DNA of 43,312 bases from Alicyclobacillus suci (GTDB lineage: Bacteria; Bacillota; Bacilli; Alicyclobacillales; Alicyclobacillaceae). Positions 8,815-17,971 of the stretch are shown here, in pieces. A program made the position numbers and the translations under genes. The stretch is taken from the NCBI RefSeq assembly GCF_017329615.1, contig NZ_JAFMTW010000028.1, positions 1-43,312 of the forward strand, given 5' to 3'. Positions within the stretch are counted from its first letter, which is position 1, and each line of letters starts with the position of its first letter. The notes below the pieces were generated by a model that was not told where the DNA came from, made no database searches, and worked only from the letters and a program-made list of their open reading frames with translations.

Positions 8815-9891
8815 ATGCAGAAGGCGGACGGGATGAACTATGCACCCCAAGGCAAGCCGCAGCCGGTATGTCAACGGGGTGAGTTTGTCGTCGCGGCGGT
8901 TGGATTAGATCATGGACATATTTATGGCATGTGTAACGGGTTGGTCGAGGCTGGGGCGGTGATTCAATGGGTATACGATCCCGACCCCACCAAAGTCGCC
9001 CAATTCGTAAGGCAATACCCTGAGGCACGCGTTGCGACTTCGGAAGCGCAGGTGCTCGAAGATCCGGCTGTTCATCTGGTGGCAAGCGCCAAGATTCCAG
9101 CTCAGCGCGCCGATTTAGGCATTCGCGTCATGCGTCATGATAAGGATTATTTCGTCGATAAGGCCCCTTTGACGACACTGGAGCAACTGCAGCGCGTGAA
9201 AGAGACAATTGCGCGGACGGATCGAAAATACAATGTATACTATAGCGAACGCCTGCATGTGGAAAGCGCCGTGTTTGCCGGCGAGCTGATTGCCGATGGG
9301 GCCATCGGCCGCGTCGTGCAAGTATTGGGGACTGGGCCACATCGCATGAACGCGCCGAGTCGGCCCGCATGGTTTTTTGACAGGGAGCAATATGGCGGGA
9401 TTCTTTGTGACATTGGAAGTCATCAAATTGAGCAATTTTTGTATTTTACGGGTGCCAAGGACGCAAGCGTGGTGGCGAGTAAAATCGCGAACTACGCGCA
9501 CAAGGCGTATCCCCGGTTTGAAGATTTTGGGGATGCCACACTCGTGGCGGACAACGGTGCGACGAATTACTTTCGAGTTGATTGGTTTACGCCCGATGGC
9601 CTTCGAACTTGGGGGGATGGGCGTACCTTTATTCTTGGTACACAAGGGTATATCGAATTGCGTAAATACATTGACGTCGGGCGGGATGAGCAGGGTGATC
9701 AGGTATATCTCGTGAACCAAGAAGGCGAATACCATATCCCTGTGCACGGGAGAGTAGGGTACCCCTTCTTTGGTGCACTGATTTTAGATTGCCTGAATCG
9801 AACCGAGCAGGCAATGACTCAGGCGCATGCCCTCAAGGCCGCCGAGCTGAGCGTTCAGGCTCAAGCGCAGGCCGAAGTCATCGAACAGTAG
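8815..9891 (+). CDS. Second Gfo/Idh/MocA family oxidoreductase
   Basis: A 358-residue paralogue of the dehydrogenase family. The N-terminus (VVAAVGLDHGHIYGMCNGL) lacks the classic GxGxxG, while the central DYFVDKAPLTTLEQL replaces the usual EKP with DKAP, keeping the catalytic lysine. GILCDIGSHQIEQFLYFTG supplies the family's D.G.H element. ATG 8815 follows GAGGAGGT at suitable spacing. These variant motifs place it in a divergent Gfo/Idh subgroup. It is last in the sugar operon, followed by a weak hairpin. Confidence 0.85.
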   Translation: MQKADGMNYAPQGKPQPVCQRGEFVVAAVGLDHGHIYGMCNGLVEAGAVIQWVYDPDPTKVAQFVRQYPEARVATSEAQVLEDPAVHLVASAKIPAQRADLGIRVMRHDKDYFVDKAPLTTLEQLQRVKETIARTDRKYNVYYSERLHVESAVFAGELIADGAIGRVVQVLGTGPHRMNAPSRPAWFFDREQYGGILCDIGSHQIEQFLYFTGAKDASVVASKIANYAHKAYPRFEDFGDATLVADNGATNYFRVDWFTPDGLRTWGDGRTFILGTQGYIELRKYIDVGRDEQGDQVYLVNQEGEYHIPVHGRVGYPFFGALILDCLNRTEQAMTQAHALKAAELSVQAQAQAEVIEQ

Positions 9892-9986
9892 TTTTGTTTT
9901 TCTATCACGTATCGCGATGGTGGCATGTCATGTGCCCAGCTAGTGAGGGTAACTATTTTTGGGAATTAAAGATATGCAATATGGCG

Positions 9987-10012
9987 GGCAAGTCCGATGG
10001 GGCTTGCCTTTG
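9987..10012 (+). terminator. Probable terminator of the sugar operon
   Basis: GGCAAG at 9987-9992 pairs with CTTGCC at 10003-10008, with extra C-G pairs inside, followed by a short TTTG. The U-tract is weak, so this is a modest candidate. Confidence 0.45.
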
Positions 10013-10056
10013 TCCGCGACGCCATTGGCAACTGGATTGGCCCATATGATTTGTCC

Positions 10057-10290
10057 TCATCTGCCTGAAAGTCCACGTCCTTTGGGCGTTCGGCGCAGAG
10101 GGGGCCGTGATGTTTGATATCCATTGCGCATGGCCAGGGTGTGTGCGGGACGCGATAATCCATGTTTCTGACCGCGTGGACGTTTCTTTTGCCTGAAGTT
10201 TTGGACCAGTTTCAGCATCGATTGAACTTTTTCGTCTTGCATCATTTCGAATGCCATAAAGCCCATTTTGACCAATTTGTCGACGTTCAT
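10057..10290 (-). CDS. Small hypothetical protein
   Basis: A possible 77-residue minus-strand protein. Its start is well supported: TTGGAGGAATCGCG directly precedes ATG at 10290. The first 40 residues are helical-looking and mixed (MNVDKLVKMGFMAFEMMQDE...), then the sequence becomes very basic and Arg/Pro-rich, which may mean the frame is lost after the first half. No family is recognised. It stands alone between the sugar operon and the MarR gene. Confidence 0.4.
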   Translation of the reverse strand: MNVDKLVKMGFMAFEMMQDEKVQSMLKLVQNFRQKKRPRGQKHGLSRPAHTLAMRNGYQTSRPPLRRTPKGRGLSGR

Positions 10291-10551
10291 CGCGATTCCT
10301 CCAAGGTAACTTCTGCATTGTCATGGTATGTCTAAACGTCTTCGGACGGCAGGGCTTTTACTCGATGATTGAGTTCCGGACGTTGCAGGTGGAAGCAGAG
10401 GCAACAGCTGACGGGGTTCGTTTGGGCGGAGTGAGAGGGGGTCCGGATTTTGCCATGGTGAATCGACCCGAAGTTAGGGTGAGACCCGGATGCGTGATGG
10501 CGCGATGAGACGTTGAACACTGCATGCTGAGCTCGAGGCACGTGAGATTTC

Positions 10552-10974
10552 TTAACGCAGGTTATTGGCGATTTTGTGTAAAATCCGTCGCAATAGTTTC
10601 ATTTCCTCGGCGGAAATTCCCTGGCAGACGAGTTGGTTGAATTTTTCCATAATCGGCATGACCTCACAGCGAAGTGCTTTCCCCATCGGTGTCAAATACA
10701 CTCGCAGCGCCCGTCTGTCCTCGCTAATCACCCTGTAGATAAACCCTTTTCGCTCAAGGTTGCAAATCATGCGGGTGATGTTGGTTTTATCTTTCTGAAG
10801 TTTTTCGGCGATTTCGTTTTGGTGCAAACCGTCCTTGTCCCAGAGAAGCATCATGATTAAGTTTTGCTCAGGGGCAAGGCGAAAAGGCAGCAATTTTTCC
10901 TTCACAAAGCCCGTCAGCGTTAAATCCGTGTGATGGATCAGGATACTGATGTAGTCGTCAAAGTTAATTTGCAA
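10552..10974 (-). CDS. MarR-family transcriptional regulator
   Basis: A 140-residue winged-helix regulator. The DNA-binding part reads LHQNEIAEKLQKDKTNITRMICNLERKGFIYRVISEDRRALRVYLT, with the typical recognition helix and the wing ending in the conserved D+R. I start it at TTG 10974, which follows GAGGGG at seven bases; the frame is open to 11004. Members usually repress nearby genes and respond to small aromatic ligands. It is read away from the FUSC exporter gene, so it may control that gene or the hydroxylase genes beyond; this is inference. Confidence 0.88.
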   Translation of the reverse strand: MQINFDDYISILIHHTDLTLTGFVKEKLLPFRLAPEQNLIMMLLWDKDGLHQNEIAEKLQKDKTNITRMICNLERKGFIYRVISEDRRALRVYLTPMGKALRCEVMPIMEKFNQLVCQGISAEEMKLLRRILHKIANNLR

Positions 10975-11625
10975 AAGACATCCCCTCATGGATTGGGATA
11001 ACAATCTATCTGGCTACATGATAGTAAGTACTCAGGTGGGAAAATTCCGCTCTGGCGCTAGCCATTAGCGCCTTATGTCCGCATCGTGTTGGTGTACAGT
11101 ATAACCCATTCACCCTGCAAATTGGAACCGGTCTACATGAACTGATGTATCGCGTCCGTCGTGTCGGGGAAATCTGTAAGCAGGAGGTTGATGTGGCGCA
11201 TTAACGAAAACACTTCGTCATTGTGATCACCGTCAACGTGCCTACAGAACAGACGACTTCGGTCGTCTGTTCTTCTTTGTTTCGAGCGCACTGTGTGATG
11301 TTGATCCCGGTGACTCACTCATTTGGAATATTGCGGTAAACCACCAAAAGCAGTGAAATCTCCAGCGCGGCGTTTGACCATCGCGAGGAAATAGCAGATG
11401 GCTACGATTTAAGCCTGGATCGGGCTTTCAATTGGCCTATGTTGTGGCGGAATTGAGATTGAATCCTCCTCGATAATCTGTGACTACTTCATTTGTGACG
11501 CCGAGGCCATAAGCTTCGACCGTTGCCCGAATCGCGCGCAGTGGCCCCGCTCCGATGTCATCCGGATGTGATTCAGTAACTGGGGGAAATTACACAGGGA
11601 ATGGGGTGCATTGGAGGGAGTTTTG
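10975..11625. other. Long intergenic region between MarR and exporter genes
   Basis: No convincing gene in about 650 bases. An inverted repeat GGCGCTA-GCCAT-TAGCGCC lies at 11054-11072, near the MarR start, and could be a regulator site. A strong terminator-like hairpin sits at 11246-11273. On the minus strand, bases 11437-11583 hold a short open stretch (SHPDDIGAGPLRAIRATVEA...) that could be a decayed gene end, but it has no start. Confidence 0.4.
11246..11281 (+). terminator. Orphan hairpin terminator with UUCG loop
   Basis: AGAACAGACGAC (11246-11257) and its perfect complement (11262-11273) enclose TTCG, an extra-stable C(UUCG)G tetraloop, followed by TCTTTGTTT. It is oriented for plus-strand transcription, yet no plus-strand gene ends just upstream. 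Confidence 0.75.
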
Positions 11626-12600
11626 ATGGCGCGACAAGATGTGGGGCGGTCTCAAACGAAGCGTTGGTGGCATTACGTCGCAAAGACTGCGGATGTGTGG
11701 AAAACGACACTGGGTTCGGTCGTGGTGTGGGAGGTGGCTCGTCTGACGGGATCGCGCCATCCATACCTCGCCCCACTCACATTCATCCTTTGTTTGCAGG
11801 CGACGGTTGGGCAGTCGGTGCGTTATGCACTTTATCGATCCGCCGGCACCGTCATTGGCGTGTTTCTGATTGGCGCGTTTGCGAAGTGGATTCCCATTAC
11901 GGCTTGGGCTTTAGGCATCGCCTTGCTGTTGACCACCGTATTGATGAAATGTTTTCGAGCGAACGCGATGCTGACGCATCAGGTCGCGCTTAGCGTTTTG
12001 TTTGTGATGTACTTTGAACAGCATTCTTCCGGCTATGCTTGGGATAGGGCGAAAGACACGTTGATTGGCGCGATTGTCGGCGTGGCGTTCGTCGTGCTGC
12101 TATTTCCACCGAGCCCGCTAAATCAAATTAGACAGGCCATGGACGCGTTGGGGCAACATTTCGTTGACGCCCTCCACCACGTTGCGGAGTATCCGGTGGA
12201 TGAGCTTCGGGAAGGCGAGTTGAACCAAGTCGTGATGGCCTTACTGGATGGGATGCAGTCCGTTGCCGAATCGCTTCACACCGCGAAACAGGATGCGCCT
12301 TGGTTACTATACACGAAAAAGGTACATATTCAGCGTCTCGACGAGACGTTTTCGTTATTTCGCGAGGTCTGCGTGCATTTTGTGGTTTTTTCCGAAAGGT
12401 TTGCGGGTCCGATGTCTCCAGAACAGCGTGAGCGGTGGCGTGGGCAGCTTCGACGACTGGCGAAGCAGTTGTCCATCACACTGGGCGACAAAGCGCATGT
12501 ACCTTCTTTTAACTTTGCGTCGAACTTGCCTCAACCCGATGCTCTGCATCAGGCGCTTGAGCGGCTGGTGCGGGCGTTTAGGTGCGCAAACGATGCGTGA
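11626..12600 (+). CDS. FUSC / aromatic acid exporter-type membrane protein
   Basis: A 324-residue protein whose N-terminal half is a membrane domain (about four to six helices from residue 25 to 160) and whose C-terminal half is soluble and helical. The pattern KTTLGSVVVWEVARLTG...HPYLAPLTFILCLQATVGQSVRYALYR...GTVIGV matches the fusaric-acid-resistance/ArAE superfamily. ATG 11626 follows TTGGAGGGAG. It lies near a MarR gene and a molybdenum hydroxylase operon, suggesting export of an aromatic or heterocyclic acid. Its 3' end is 7 bases from the convergent hydroxylase operon. Confidence 0.75.
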   Translation: MARQDVGRSQTKRWWHYVAKTADVWKTTLGSVVVWEVARLTGSRHPYLAPLTFILCLQATVGQSVRYALYRSAGTVIGVFLIGAFAKWIPITAWALGIALLLTTVLMKCFRANAMLTHQVALSVLFVMYFEQHSSGYAWDRAKDTLIGAIVGVAFVVLLFPPSPLNQIRQAMDALGQHFVDALHHVAEYPVDELREGELNQVVMALLDGMQSVAESLHTAKQDAPWLLYTKKVHIQRLDETFSLFREVCVHFVVFSERFAGPMSPEQRERWRGQLRRLAKQLSITLGDKAHVPSFNFASNLPQPDALHQALERLVRAFRCANDA

Positions 12601-12607
12601 CAGGTGT

Positions 12608-13108
12608 TCACGTGGACGGGGAATTGGGTTTGCTATTGTCAGGTAAGTTCGCGTTCATCGTACTCATGGCCATGCGGATGGCGGATGCGATTTCTTCGTA
12701 ACTCGTGCAACGGCAGATGTTTGACTCGAGCCATTCTTGGATAGTGGGTTCATCGATTGACGTATCGTGCAAAAGCATCGCGTGAGCGTTCATAATGAAT
12801 CCTGGCGTGCAGTATCCACATTGAAAGGCGTAGCACTTGGCAAATGCGCGTTGAATAGGACTATGCTTAAGGCCTTCGATGGTCATGATGGTGTGGCCGG
12901 TCGCTTCTATCGCAAGCATGATGCACGATTTGTAGGGCAATTGATTGACAATCACGGTACAGGCGCCGCAGTCGCCATTTTCACAGCCTGGTTTCGCGCC
13001 GGTTAGACCGCACTGCAGGCGCAGGACGTCGAGCAGCGTGTCCGCATGGCGAATGACGAGTGTTCTGTCTTCGCCGTTGATGTGAAGCGTAACTTCGTGT
13101 TTTGTCAC
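12608..13108 (-). CDS. Molybdenum hydroxylase [2Fe-2S] subunit (XDH/CoxS family)
   Basis: A 166-residue iron-sulfur subunit of the xanthine dehydrogenase family, passing electrons from the Mo site to FAD. Both cluster-binding regions are visible: plant-ferredoxin-type CENGDCGACTV with a following cysteine in YKSC, and the C-terminal FQCGYCTPG...SNICRCTSYEEI. I start at GTG 13108 because AGGGAG lies eight bases upstream; an earlier GTG at 13117 overlaps that site. It is the last gene of the operon (order large, FAD, FeS) and is separated by 2 bases from the FAD subunit stop. Confidence 0.93.
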   Translation of the reverse strand: MTKHEVTLHINGEDRTLVIRHADTLLDVLRLQCGLTGAKPGCENGDCGACTVIVNQLPYKSCIMLAIEATGHTIMTIEGLKHSPIQRAFAKCYAFQCGYCTPGFIMNAHAMLLHDTSIDEPTIQEWLESNICRCTSYEEIASAIRMAMSTMNANLPDNSKPNSPST

Positions 13109-13109
13109 G

Positions 13110-13958
13110 TTATGCACTCCCTAATTGGTGCAAGGTTTCCTCCAATACGGTTCGTAGGACAAAACGTCGGTACTCGCGGGATGCCTCATAGTCATTGAGA
13201 ATGAGCTCAGGAGGAATGATTTGAATAGCTTCTTCGATTCGCTGATGAACCGGTAAGTGCTTTTGATTTAACCAGTCTTCCATGGTGCGCGAGCGAAACG
13301 GAAACGAGCAGACACCGCTCAAGGCGATGTGGATGTTGTCCTGTAGACGGATGGCGGCGGCACTGACAATCGGGTAACCTACTTTGCCCATCTTTCGGCG
13401 CTTGACGTGAAAGAAGGGCGCACATCGATAGATTTTATCCGTCGCTATCTGCACGATGAACTCGCCTGGTTTTAATTGCATCGTTCGACGGAAAATACGG
13501 TGGATTGACTCTTCTTTGGCGCCGTTGGGGCCGGCGATGCGCACCATGCTGTCGCATACGAGCAGTGGAAGCACGGCTTCACGGTAGATGATATCTCCGC
13601 AGAGATTGCCGCCAAGCGTAATCTTGTTGCGCGCAGTTCGGTCGGCAATTTCGTTGACGGCAACTTGTAACAACGGGAAAGCGCGCGACATCATCGGGTG
13701 ACTAGTGATTTGTGATAGGGTCAGGGCAGCGCCGAGAAATAGTTTTTCTTCTACGATACTGCACACTTGTGCTGCTGGAATGGGTTTGATGTCGATGACG
13801 GCATCCATTGTCAACTGATGAAGTCGGGCCAGCGTGATAATCTCCGTGCCACCGCTGTAATAGCGCGTGGACATATCACTTGTTGAGAACTGATGGTACT
13901 GGCGGATTGCCTCTGCCACGCTTTGGGCCGCTACATATTGAAAATCAATCGGAATCAT
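13110..13958 (-). CDS. Molybdenum hydroxylase FAD-binding subunit (CoxM/XDH medium subunit family)
   Basis: A 282-residue FAD subunit. The first FAD-binding motif is recognisable as YYSGGTEIITLARL (family consensus AGGTDLL) and the second as NKITLGGNLCGDI (consensus TxGGNI). It accepts electrons from the 2Fe-2S clusters. ATG 13958 overlaps the stop of the large subunit gene by four bases, indicating translational coupling. The protein is complete relative to family length (about 280-290). Confidence 0.92.
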   Translation of the reverse strand: MIPIDFQYVAAQSVAEAIRQYHQFSTSDMSTRYYSGGTEIITLARLHQLTMDAVIDIKPIPAAQVCSIVEEKLFLGAALTLSQITSHPMMSRAFPLLQVAVNEIADRTARNKITLGGNLCGDIIYREAVLPLLVCDSMVRIAGPNGAKEESIHRIFRRTMQLKPGEFIVQIATDKIYRCAPFFHVKRRKMGKVGYPIVSAAAIRLQDNIHIALSGVCSFPFRSRTMEDWLNQKHLPVHQRIEEAIQIIPPELILNDYEASREYRRFVLRTVLEETLHQLGSA

Positions 13959-16360
13959 GGACCATCACCTTTGTTCGTTTGCAGGCGCCAGAGCAACTCC
14001 GGGGTCATGGGCATCTGGTTCACTTCCATGCCGGTTGCATTGGACAATGCATTGGCGAGTGCGGCGGGCATGCCAATTAATCCGTGTTCGCCGATACCGC
14101 GAAGTCCCCATGGGGCCTCCAAGTCTGGCGTCTCCAAAAAGGCGACGTCATATGTTGGGTGGTCTCCGTAGCGATGAATAGGGTACACCCGAAACTGCGG
14201 ATTTGTGACCGCACCGCTGTCGTCATAGACGTACCCTTCGCGGCTGGCCAGGCTCAGCCCCATGTTCATGCCACCTTTGATTTGACCAAGCGCGAGGTCG
14301 GGGTGCAGCACTTTTCCACAATCCACTACGGAGACGGCACGCCGCACGCGATACGAGTAGGTGTCTTTTTGGTATTCAATTTCCACGCCTTGTGCCGCGA
14401 CAGTCCACTCTGGCCCAGGAACGCCTTTTCCCGTTGTGGGATCAAGTTTCGTCACGTGTTCAATCGTGTAGCTGCCATGACCGATGGCCATCTCACCGAC
14501 TGTGTGTCCGTCTTGAAATGTAAACCCTTTGGCTAGTGCGCCAATGGGGATTTTCGCTCGGGTGTCGTGAGCATCCGCGCAATAGGCATAGCCACCAGCG
14601 ATATGAATATCATCAGCTTCACACTGGAGTACGAACGACGCTGTCTTCTTGAGTTGGCGAATCGCATCTTGAGCCGCCCGAACCACGGCATTGCCCGCCA
14701 ATAAGGTGCTGCGGCTGGCGACGGTTTTCCAATGTTCCGGATGCGTTTTTGTGTCGACCTCCAGAACGACGTTCACGTGGCGGATATCGATGCGAAACAG
14801 CTCTGCGACCATTTGTGCGAGCACGGTTTTCGTGCCTTGACCAATTTCCACGACACCAGATAAAACCGTGATGGTACTGTCGTCATTGACGCGAACAATC
14901 GCGCCCGAGCTGGCGTCCTGTGGTGTGCTTGATGTCTTCCAAACGCAAGCGATGCCTTTGGCAATCACCGTCTTTCCTTCTTTCACAGTGGCAGTTCCGT
15001 TCCAGTCGAGCATCTGCTTGAGGCGCACAAGACAACCTTGCACGTCACCGATGGAACTGCGCGTCAACCGCGCCTGTGTGGGTGTGGTATCCCCCGGGCC
15101 GATGGCGTTCAAGCGGCGGAGTTCGAGTGGATTGATAGATAATTTGTCCGCCAACTTCTCGATGGCCCGCTCGATGACTAACGTTTGTTCGGGATGCCCG
15201 AACCCCCGATAGGCGGTGGTTGGTGGATGGTTGGTGTACATGCAAAACCCGTCGCAGTGGACGTGATGGATGCGGTATGGTCCGGTACAATCCTGCGTGG
15301 CCGCGCGCGTCACGATGACACCTCTATCCGCATAGGCGCCACCGTCAAACCAATATGTAATATGGGCAGCCACAAACTGTCCGTCGCGCGTGGCACCCAG
15401 CCGAACCTTGGCCTCTAGTCCAATGTGACCGGGTAAACAAGTCATGACTTGCTCTCGTGTGCATCGCAATTTCACCTTCCGTCCTGACACCTTCAATGCG
15501 GCGGCCACGGCGAGTGGCTCAATATATGGACTCGATTTCCCACCGAATCCTCCGCCGACATATGGCGTATGGACGCGAACTTTTGCGGGGTGGATACCAA
15601 ACGTCGCTTGCATCAGAGATGGGATGCTATACGGCGATTGGGAGGAGGTCGTGATGTCAATGTCCCCGTTTGGCGCGACTTCCGCAATGACGACGTGGGT
15701 TTCCATAGCAGCGTGGTGGGCTTGTGGAAAGGAAACCTCACATTCCACGATCTCGTCGCAGACCGCCCACATGGCTTGTGGATTTCCTTTTCGAATGGGC
15801 ACGTGTGTCGCGATGTTTGTTCCAGGAATCGGATTGACCTCAGCAGAGTCGCCTACATAGGGGTTGAGATTGGGATGTAGTAGCGGTGTGTTGGAGTAGT
15901 AGGACAGCTTTGGTGATTGGATAGTGGGCAGCGGTTGGTATTGGATGTCGATGAGTTTAGTCGCCGCTTCTGCTTGTGCGAGCGAATCTGCGACGACAAT
16001 GGCCACAGGTTCTCCAGCGTAGCGAACCCGGTCTATCGCGAGTACGTGCCTATCCGCAAGTGGTGAACCGGTTTTATTCGGGTAGTCCTTACCCGTTATG
16101 ACCGCGCGGACCCCCTCTGCGGCGAAGGCGCGCGCCGTATCCTGAGAGAGAATGCGCGCGTGCGCGTGGGGGCTCGTCAGTAGTGCCGCATGGAGCATGG
16201 TGTTATCCGAAAAGTCGTCAGTGTATTTTGCATGTCCAGTGACTTTATCTTGCGTATCTTTGCGTCCCACGCTGTGGCCGATGACGTGTGTCGCCCGGTG
16301 GCCGCAAGCCTCCATATGGTCAGTCGCAAAAGAACAATTCTCTGTCACGGACTTCACCAC
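13955..16360 (-). CDS. Molybdenum hydroxylase large subunit (xanthine dehydrogenase family)
   Basis: A 801-residue molybdopterin-binding catalytic subunit. DKVTGHAKYTDDF marks the N-terminal aldehyde-oxidase/XDH domain. PYVGGGFGGKSS is the Mo-cofactor glycine-rich motif. TAYRGFGHPEQ matches the XDH substrate-site pattern (TAYRG.G.PQ), not the AYRCSFR loop of CO dehydrogenase. The C-terminal GLRGIGEHG carries the catalytic glutamate. It hydroxylates an unknown purine, N-heterocycle or aldehyde. The start is GTG 16360, with a weak TAGGTGGTGAAG upstream. No XdhC- or MobA-type maturation gene is in the window. Confidence 0.92.
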   Translation of the reverse strand: MVKSVTENCSFATDHMEACGHRATHVIGHSVGRKDTQDKVTGHAKYTDDFSDNTMLHAALLTSPHAHARILSQDTARAFAAEGVRAVITGKDYPNKTGSPLADRHVLAIDRVRYAGEPVAIVVADSLAQAEAATKLIDIQYQPLPTIQSPKLSYYSNTPLLHPNLNPYVGDSAEVNPIPGTNIATHVPIRKGNPQAMWAVCDEIVECEVSFPQAHHAAMETHVVIAEVAPNGDIDITTSSQSPYSIPSLMQATFGIHPAKVRVHTPYVGGGFGGKSSPYIEPLAVAAALKVSGRKVKLRCTREQVMTCLPGHIGLEAKVRLGATRDGQFVAAHITYWFDGGAYADRGVIVTRAATQDCTGPYRIHHVHCDGFCMYTNHPPTTAYRGFGHPEQTLVIERAIEKLADKLSINPLELRRLNAIGPGDTTPTQARLTRSSIGDVQGCLVRLKQMLDWNGTATVKEGKTVIAKGIACVWKTSSTPQDASSGAIVRVNDDSTITVLSGVVEIGQGTKTVLAQMVAELFRIDIRHVNVVLEVDTKTHPEHWKTVASRSTLLAGNAVVRAAQDAIRQLKKTASFVLQCEADDIHIAGGYAYCADAHDTRAKIPIGALAKGFTFQDGHTVGEMAIGHGSYTIEHVTKLDPTTGKGVPGPEWTVAAQGVEIEYQKDTYSYRVRRAVSVVDCGKVLHPDLALGQIKGGMNMGLSLASREGYVYDDSGAVTNPQFRVYPIHRYGDHPTYDVAFLETPDLEAPWGLRGIGEHGLIGMPAALANALSNATGMEVNQMPMTPELLWRLQTNKGDGP

Positions 16361-16511
16361 CTACGGAAATGTCGAACGGTATGTGGATTCACGACAAGGA
16401 ACGACTGGCTATACAACTTATGTCAGCCTTTCATTGGTCTATACCTGTTTCGGTCATACACTTGACCTTTTAGACGAATAATTCCACATCGCTGTCAAAT
16501 AAATAGACGGA

Positions 16512-16534
16512 ATGGACTAAGAAACATAGTCCAT
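16512..16534 (+). other. Hairpin in the divergent region upstream of enolase
   Basis: ATGGACTA and TAGTCCAT flank AGAAACA, and the stem extends with CGG/CCG across a one-base bulge. It lies between the hydroxylase and enolase genes. No T-run follows. It does not fit the fluoride aptamer, so the enolase leader has no recognisable riboswitch. Confidence 0.4.
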
Positions 16535-16641
16535 CCGGGCGGAGAAAAATATTGGTTTAGGCGATACAGTGGACTAGAAAATGATTTCAAATCGGCCGTT
16601 TACAATAGGCTGCCATTGAAGATGCATAGGGAGATGGTTTG

Positions 16642-17916
16642 ATGAACGTGTTGGACATCCAGGCTCGCGAGATTTTGGATTCGCGCGGGTTTCCGACGTT
16701 AGAGGTGGATTTATATTTAGCTGATGGTGGGAGTGGCCGCGCATCTGTACCTTCGGGAAAGTCTACGGGTAGTAGGGAAGCGGTGGAGTGGAGAGATAAA
16801 GACTCTGAACGTTACTTTGGAAGAGGAATTCAAGGTGCCATTCGACATATTGAAGAGATGATTCTTCCTTCGGTACGGAACAAACCGTTTGAAGATCAAG
16901 CCGCTTTTGACCAGCATTTAATTCAGCTTGATGGCAGCTCGGATAAGCATCGTTTGGGAGCAAATGCGATTTTAGGATGCTCTATTGCATTCGCTCGCGC
17001 AGCGGCAGATGCCAAACATGTCACTTTGGTTGAGTCTTTATCGAGTGCGTTTGGCGCTGCCAGTTTGCGATTCCCGATTCCAATGATGAACGTGATTAAT
17101 GGCGGAAAACATGCCGACTCGGGTATTTCGACGCAGGAATTTATGTTAGTGCCCCACGGTTGTTCTGATGTGTCCGAGGCAATTCGAATGGGTGCGCAGA
17201 CGTATCAAACGCTGCGGGACATATTGGAACTTAAAGGATATCGTGTGGCTGTAGGGGATGAGGGTGGGTTCGCACCGCAACTGCGCTCTACAGTGGAAGC
17301 GTTAGAGCTTTTAACCATGGCAATTGAACGTGCAGGATTTGTTCCAGGTACGCATGTTTCTCTGGCGGTGGATTTTGCGGCGAATGATTTTTATCATAAT
17401 GGCAGGTATGAATTTGAGGGGAATTCTTGGACTTCCAGTGAGATGACAGAGTATTGTCTTGAGATTGTTCGGCGATTCCCAATTGTATCTATTGAGGATG
17501 GGTTAGCAGAGGACGATTGGGAAGGATGGGGAGCGCATACTTCACGCTTGACTGGGAGTGGGGTTCAATGTGTTGGTGATGATATTTTTGTGACGAATTC
17601 CGAAATTTTTCGCAAAGGCATTGACCAAGGGATTGCCAATGCCATTCTGATTAAGCCGAATCAGATTGGCACAGTTACCGAAACATTTGACACCATGCAC
17701 TTAGCGGCTCAAGCTCACTATGGTACCATTGTGTCTCATCGCTCCGGTGAAACAGATGATTCGTTTATTGCTGATTTTGCCTTGGCGACAGCTTCTGGTC
17801 AAATGAAAGCGGGCTCCCCGGCTCGGGGTGAACGGGTAGCGAAATATAATCAATTGCTGCGCTTACTAGAAAAATTTCCTCACGTACCTTTGGCGAGTGA
17901 TATTTACCGTAGGTGA
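16642..17916 (+). CDS. eno: Enolase (probable second, stress-associated copy)
   Basis: A 424-residue enolase interconverting 2-phosphoglycerate and phosphoenolpyruvate. Catalytic and Mg-binding elements are intact: the mobile loop VPSGKSTG (serine kept; most enolases read SGASTG), QEFM, GDEGGFAP, the metal Asp in AVDFAAN, the Glu of SIEDGLAEDDW, the Asp of CVGDDIFVTN, the catalytic Lys of LIKPNQIGT, and SHRSGET. ATG 16642 follows AGGGAG. Enolase is a main target of fluoride and is a known member of fluoride-riboswitch gene sets. The gene stands outside a glycolytic operon and beside two fluoride riboswitches, so it is likely a fluoride-stress paralogue. A main glycolytic copy elsewhere is assumed, not seen. 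Confidence 0.92.
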   Translation: MNVLDIQAREILDSRGFPTLEVDLYLADGGSGRASVPSGKSTGSREAVEWRDKDSERYFGRGIQGAIRHIEEMILPSVRNKPFEDQAAFDQHLIQLDGSSDKHRLGANAILGCSIAFARAAADAKHVTLVESLSSAFGAASLRFPIPMMNVINGGKHADSGISTQEFMLVPHGCSDVSEAIRMGAQTYQTLRDILELKGYRVAVGDEGGFAPQLRSTVEALELLTMAIERAGFVPGTHVSLAVDFAANDFYHNGRYEFEGNSWTSSEMTEYCLEIVRRFPIVSIEDGLAEDDWEGWGAHTSRLTGSGVQCVGDDIFVTNSEIFRKGIDQGIANAILIKPNQIGTVTETFDTMHLAAQAHYGTIVSHRSGETDDSFIADFALATASGQMKAGSPARGERVAKYNQLLRLLEKFPHVPLASDIYRR

Positions 17917-17971
17917 TAACAGTTTGAGTGTAGATAGGTTTGGATACGATTCGTGCGGGGAGGGAAAGTGG

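Noticed and set aside
11133..11318. 61-codon minus-strand frame
   Set aside because: No ribosome site or recognisable product, and it spans a strong terminator hairpin.
13955..16360. Carbon monoxide dehydrogenase large subunit
   Set aside because: The substrate-loop sequence is TAYRGFGHPEQ, an XDH-type pattern, not the AYRCSFR loop of true CO dehydrogenases.
16480..16641. Possible fluoride riboswitch before enolase
   Set aside because: TAGGCGAT occurs at 16558, but no matching CGCC stem, pseudoknot or terminator follows.
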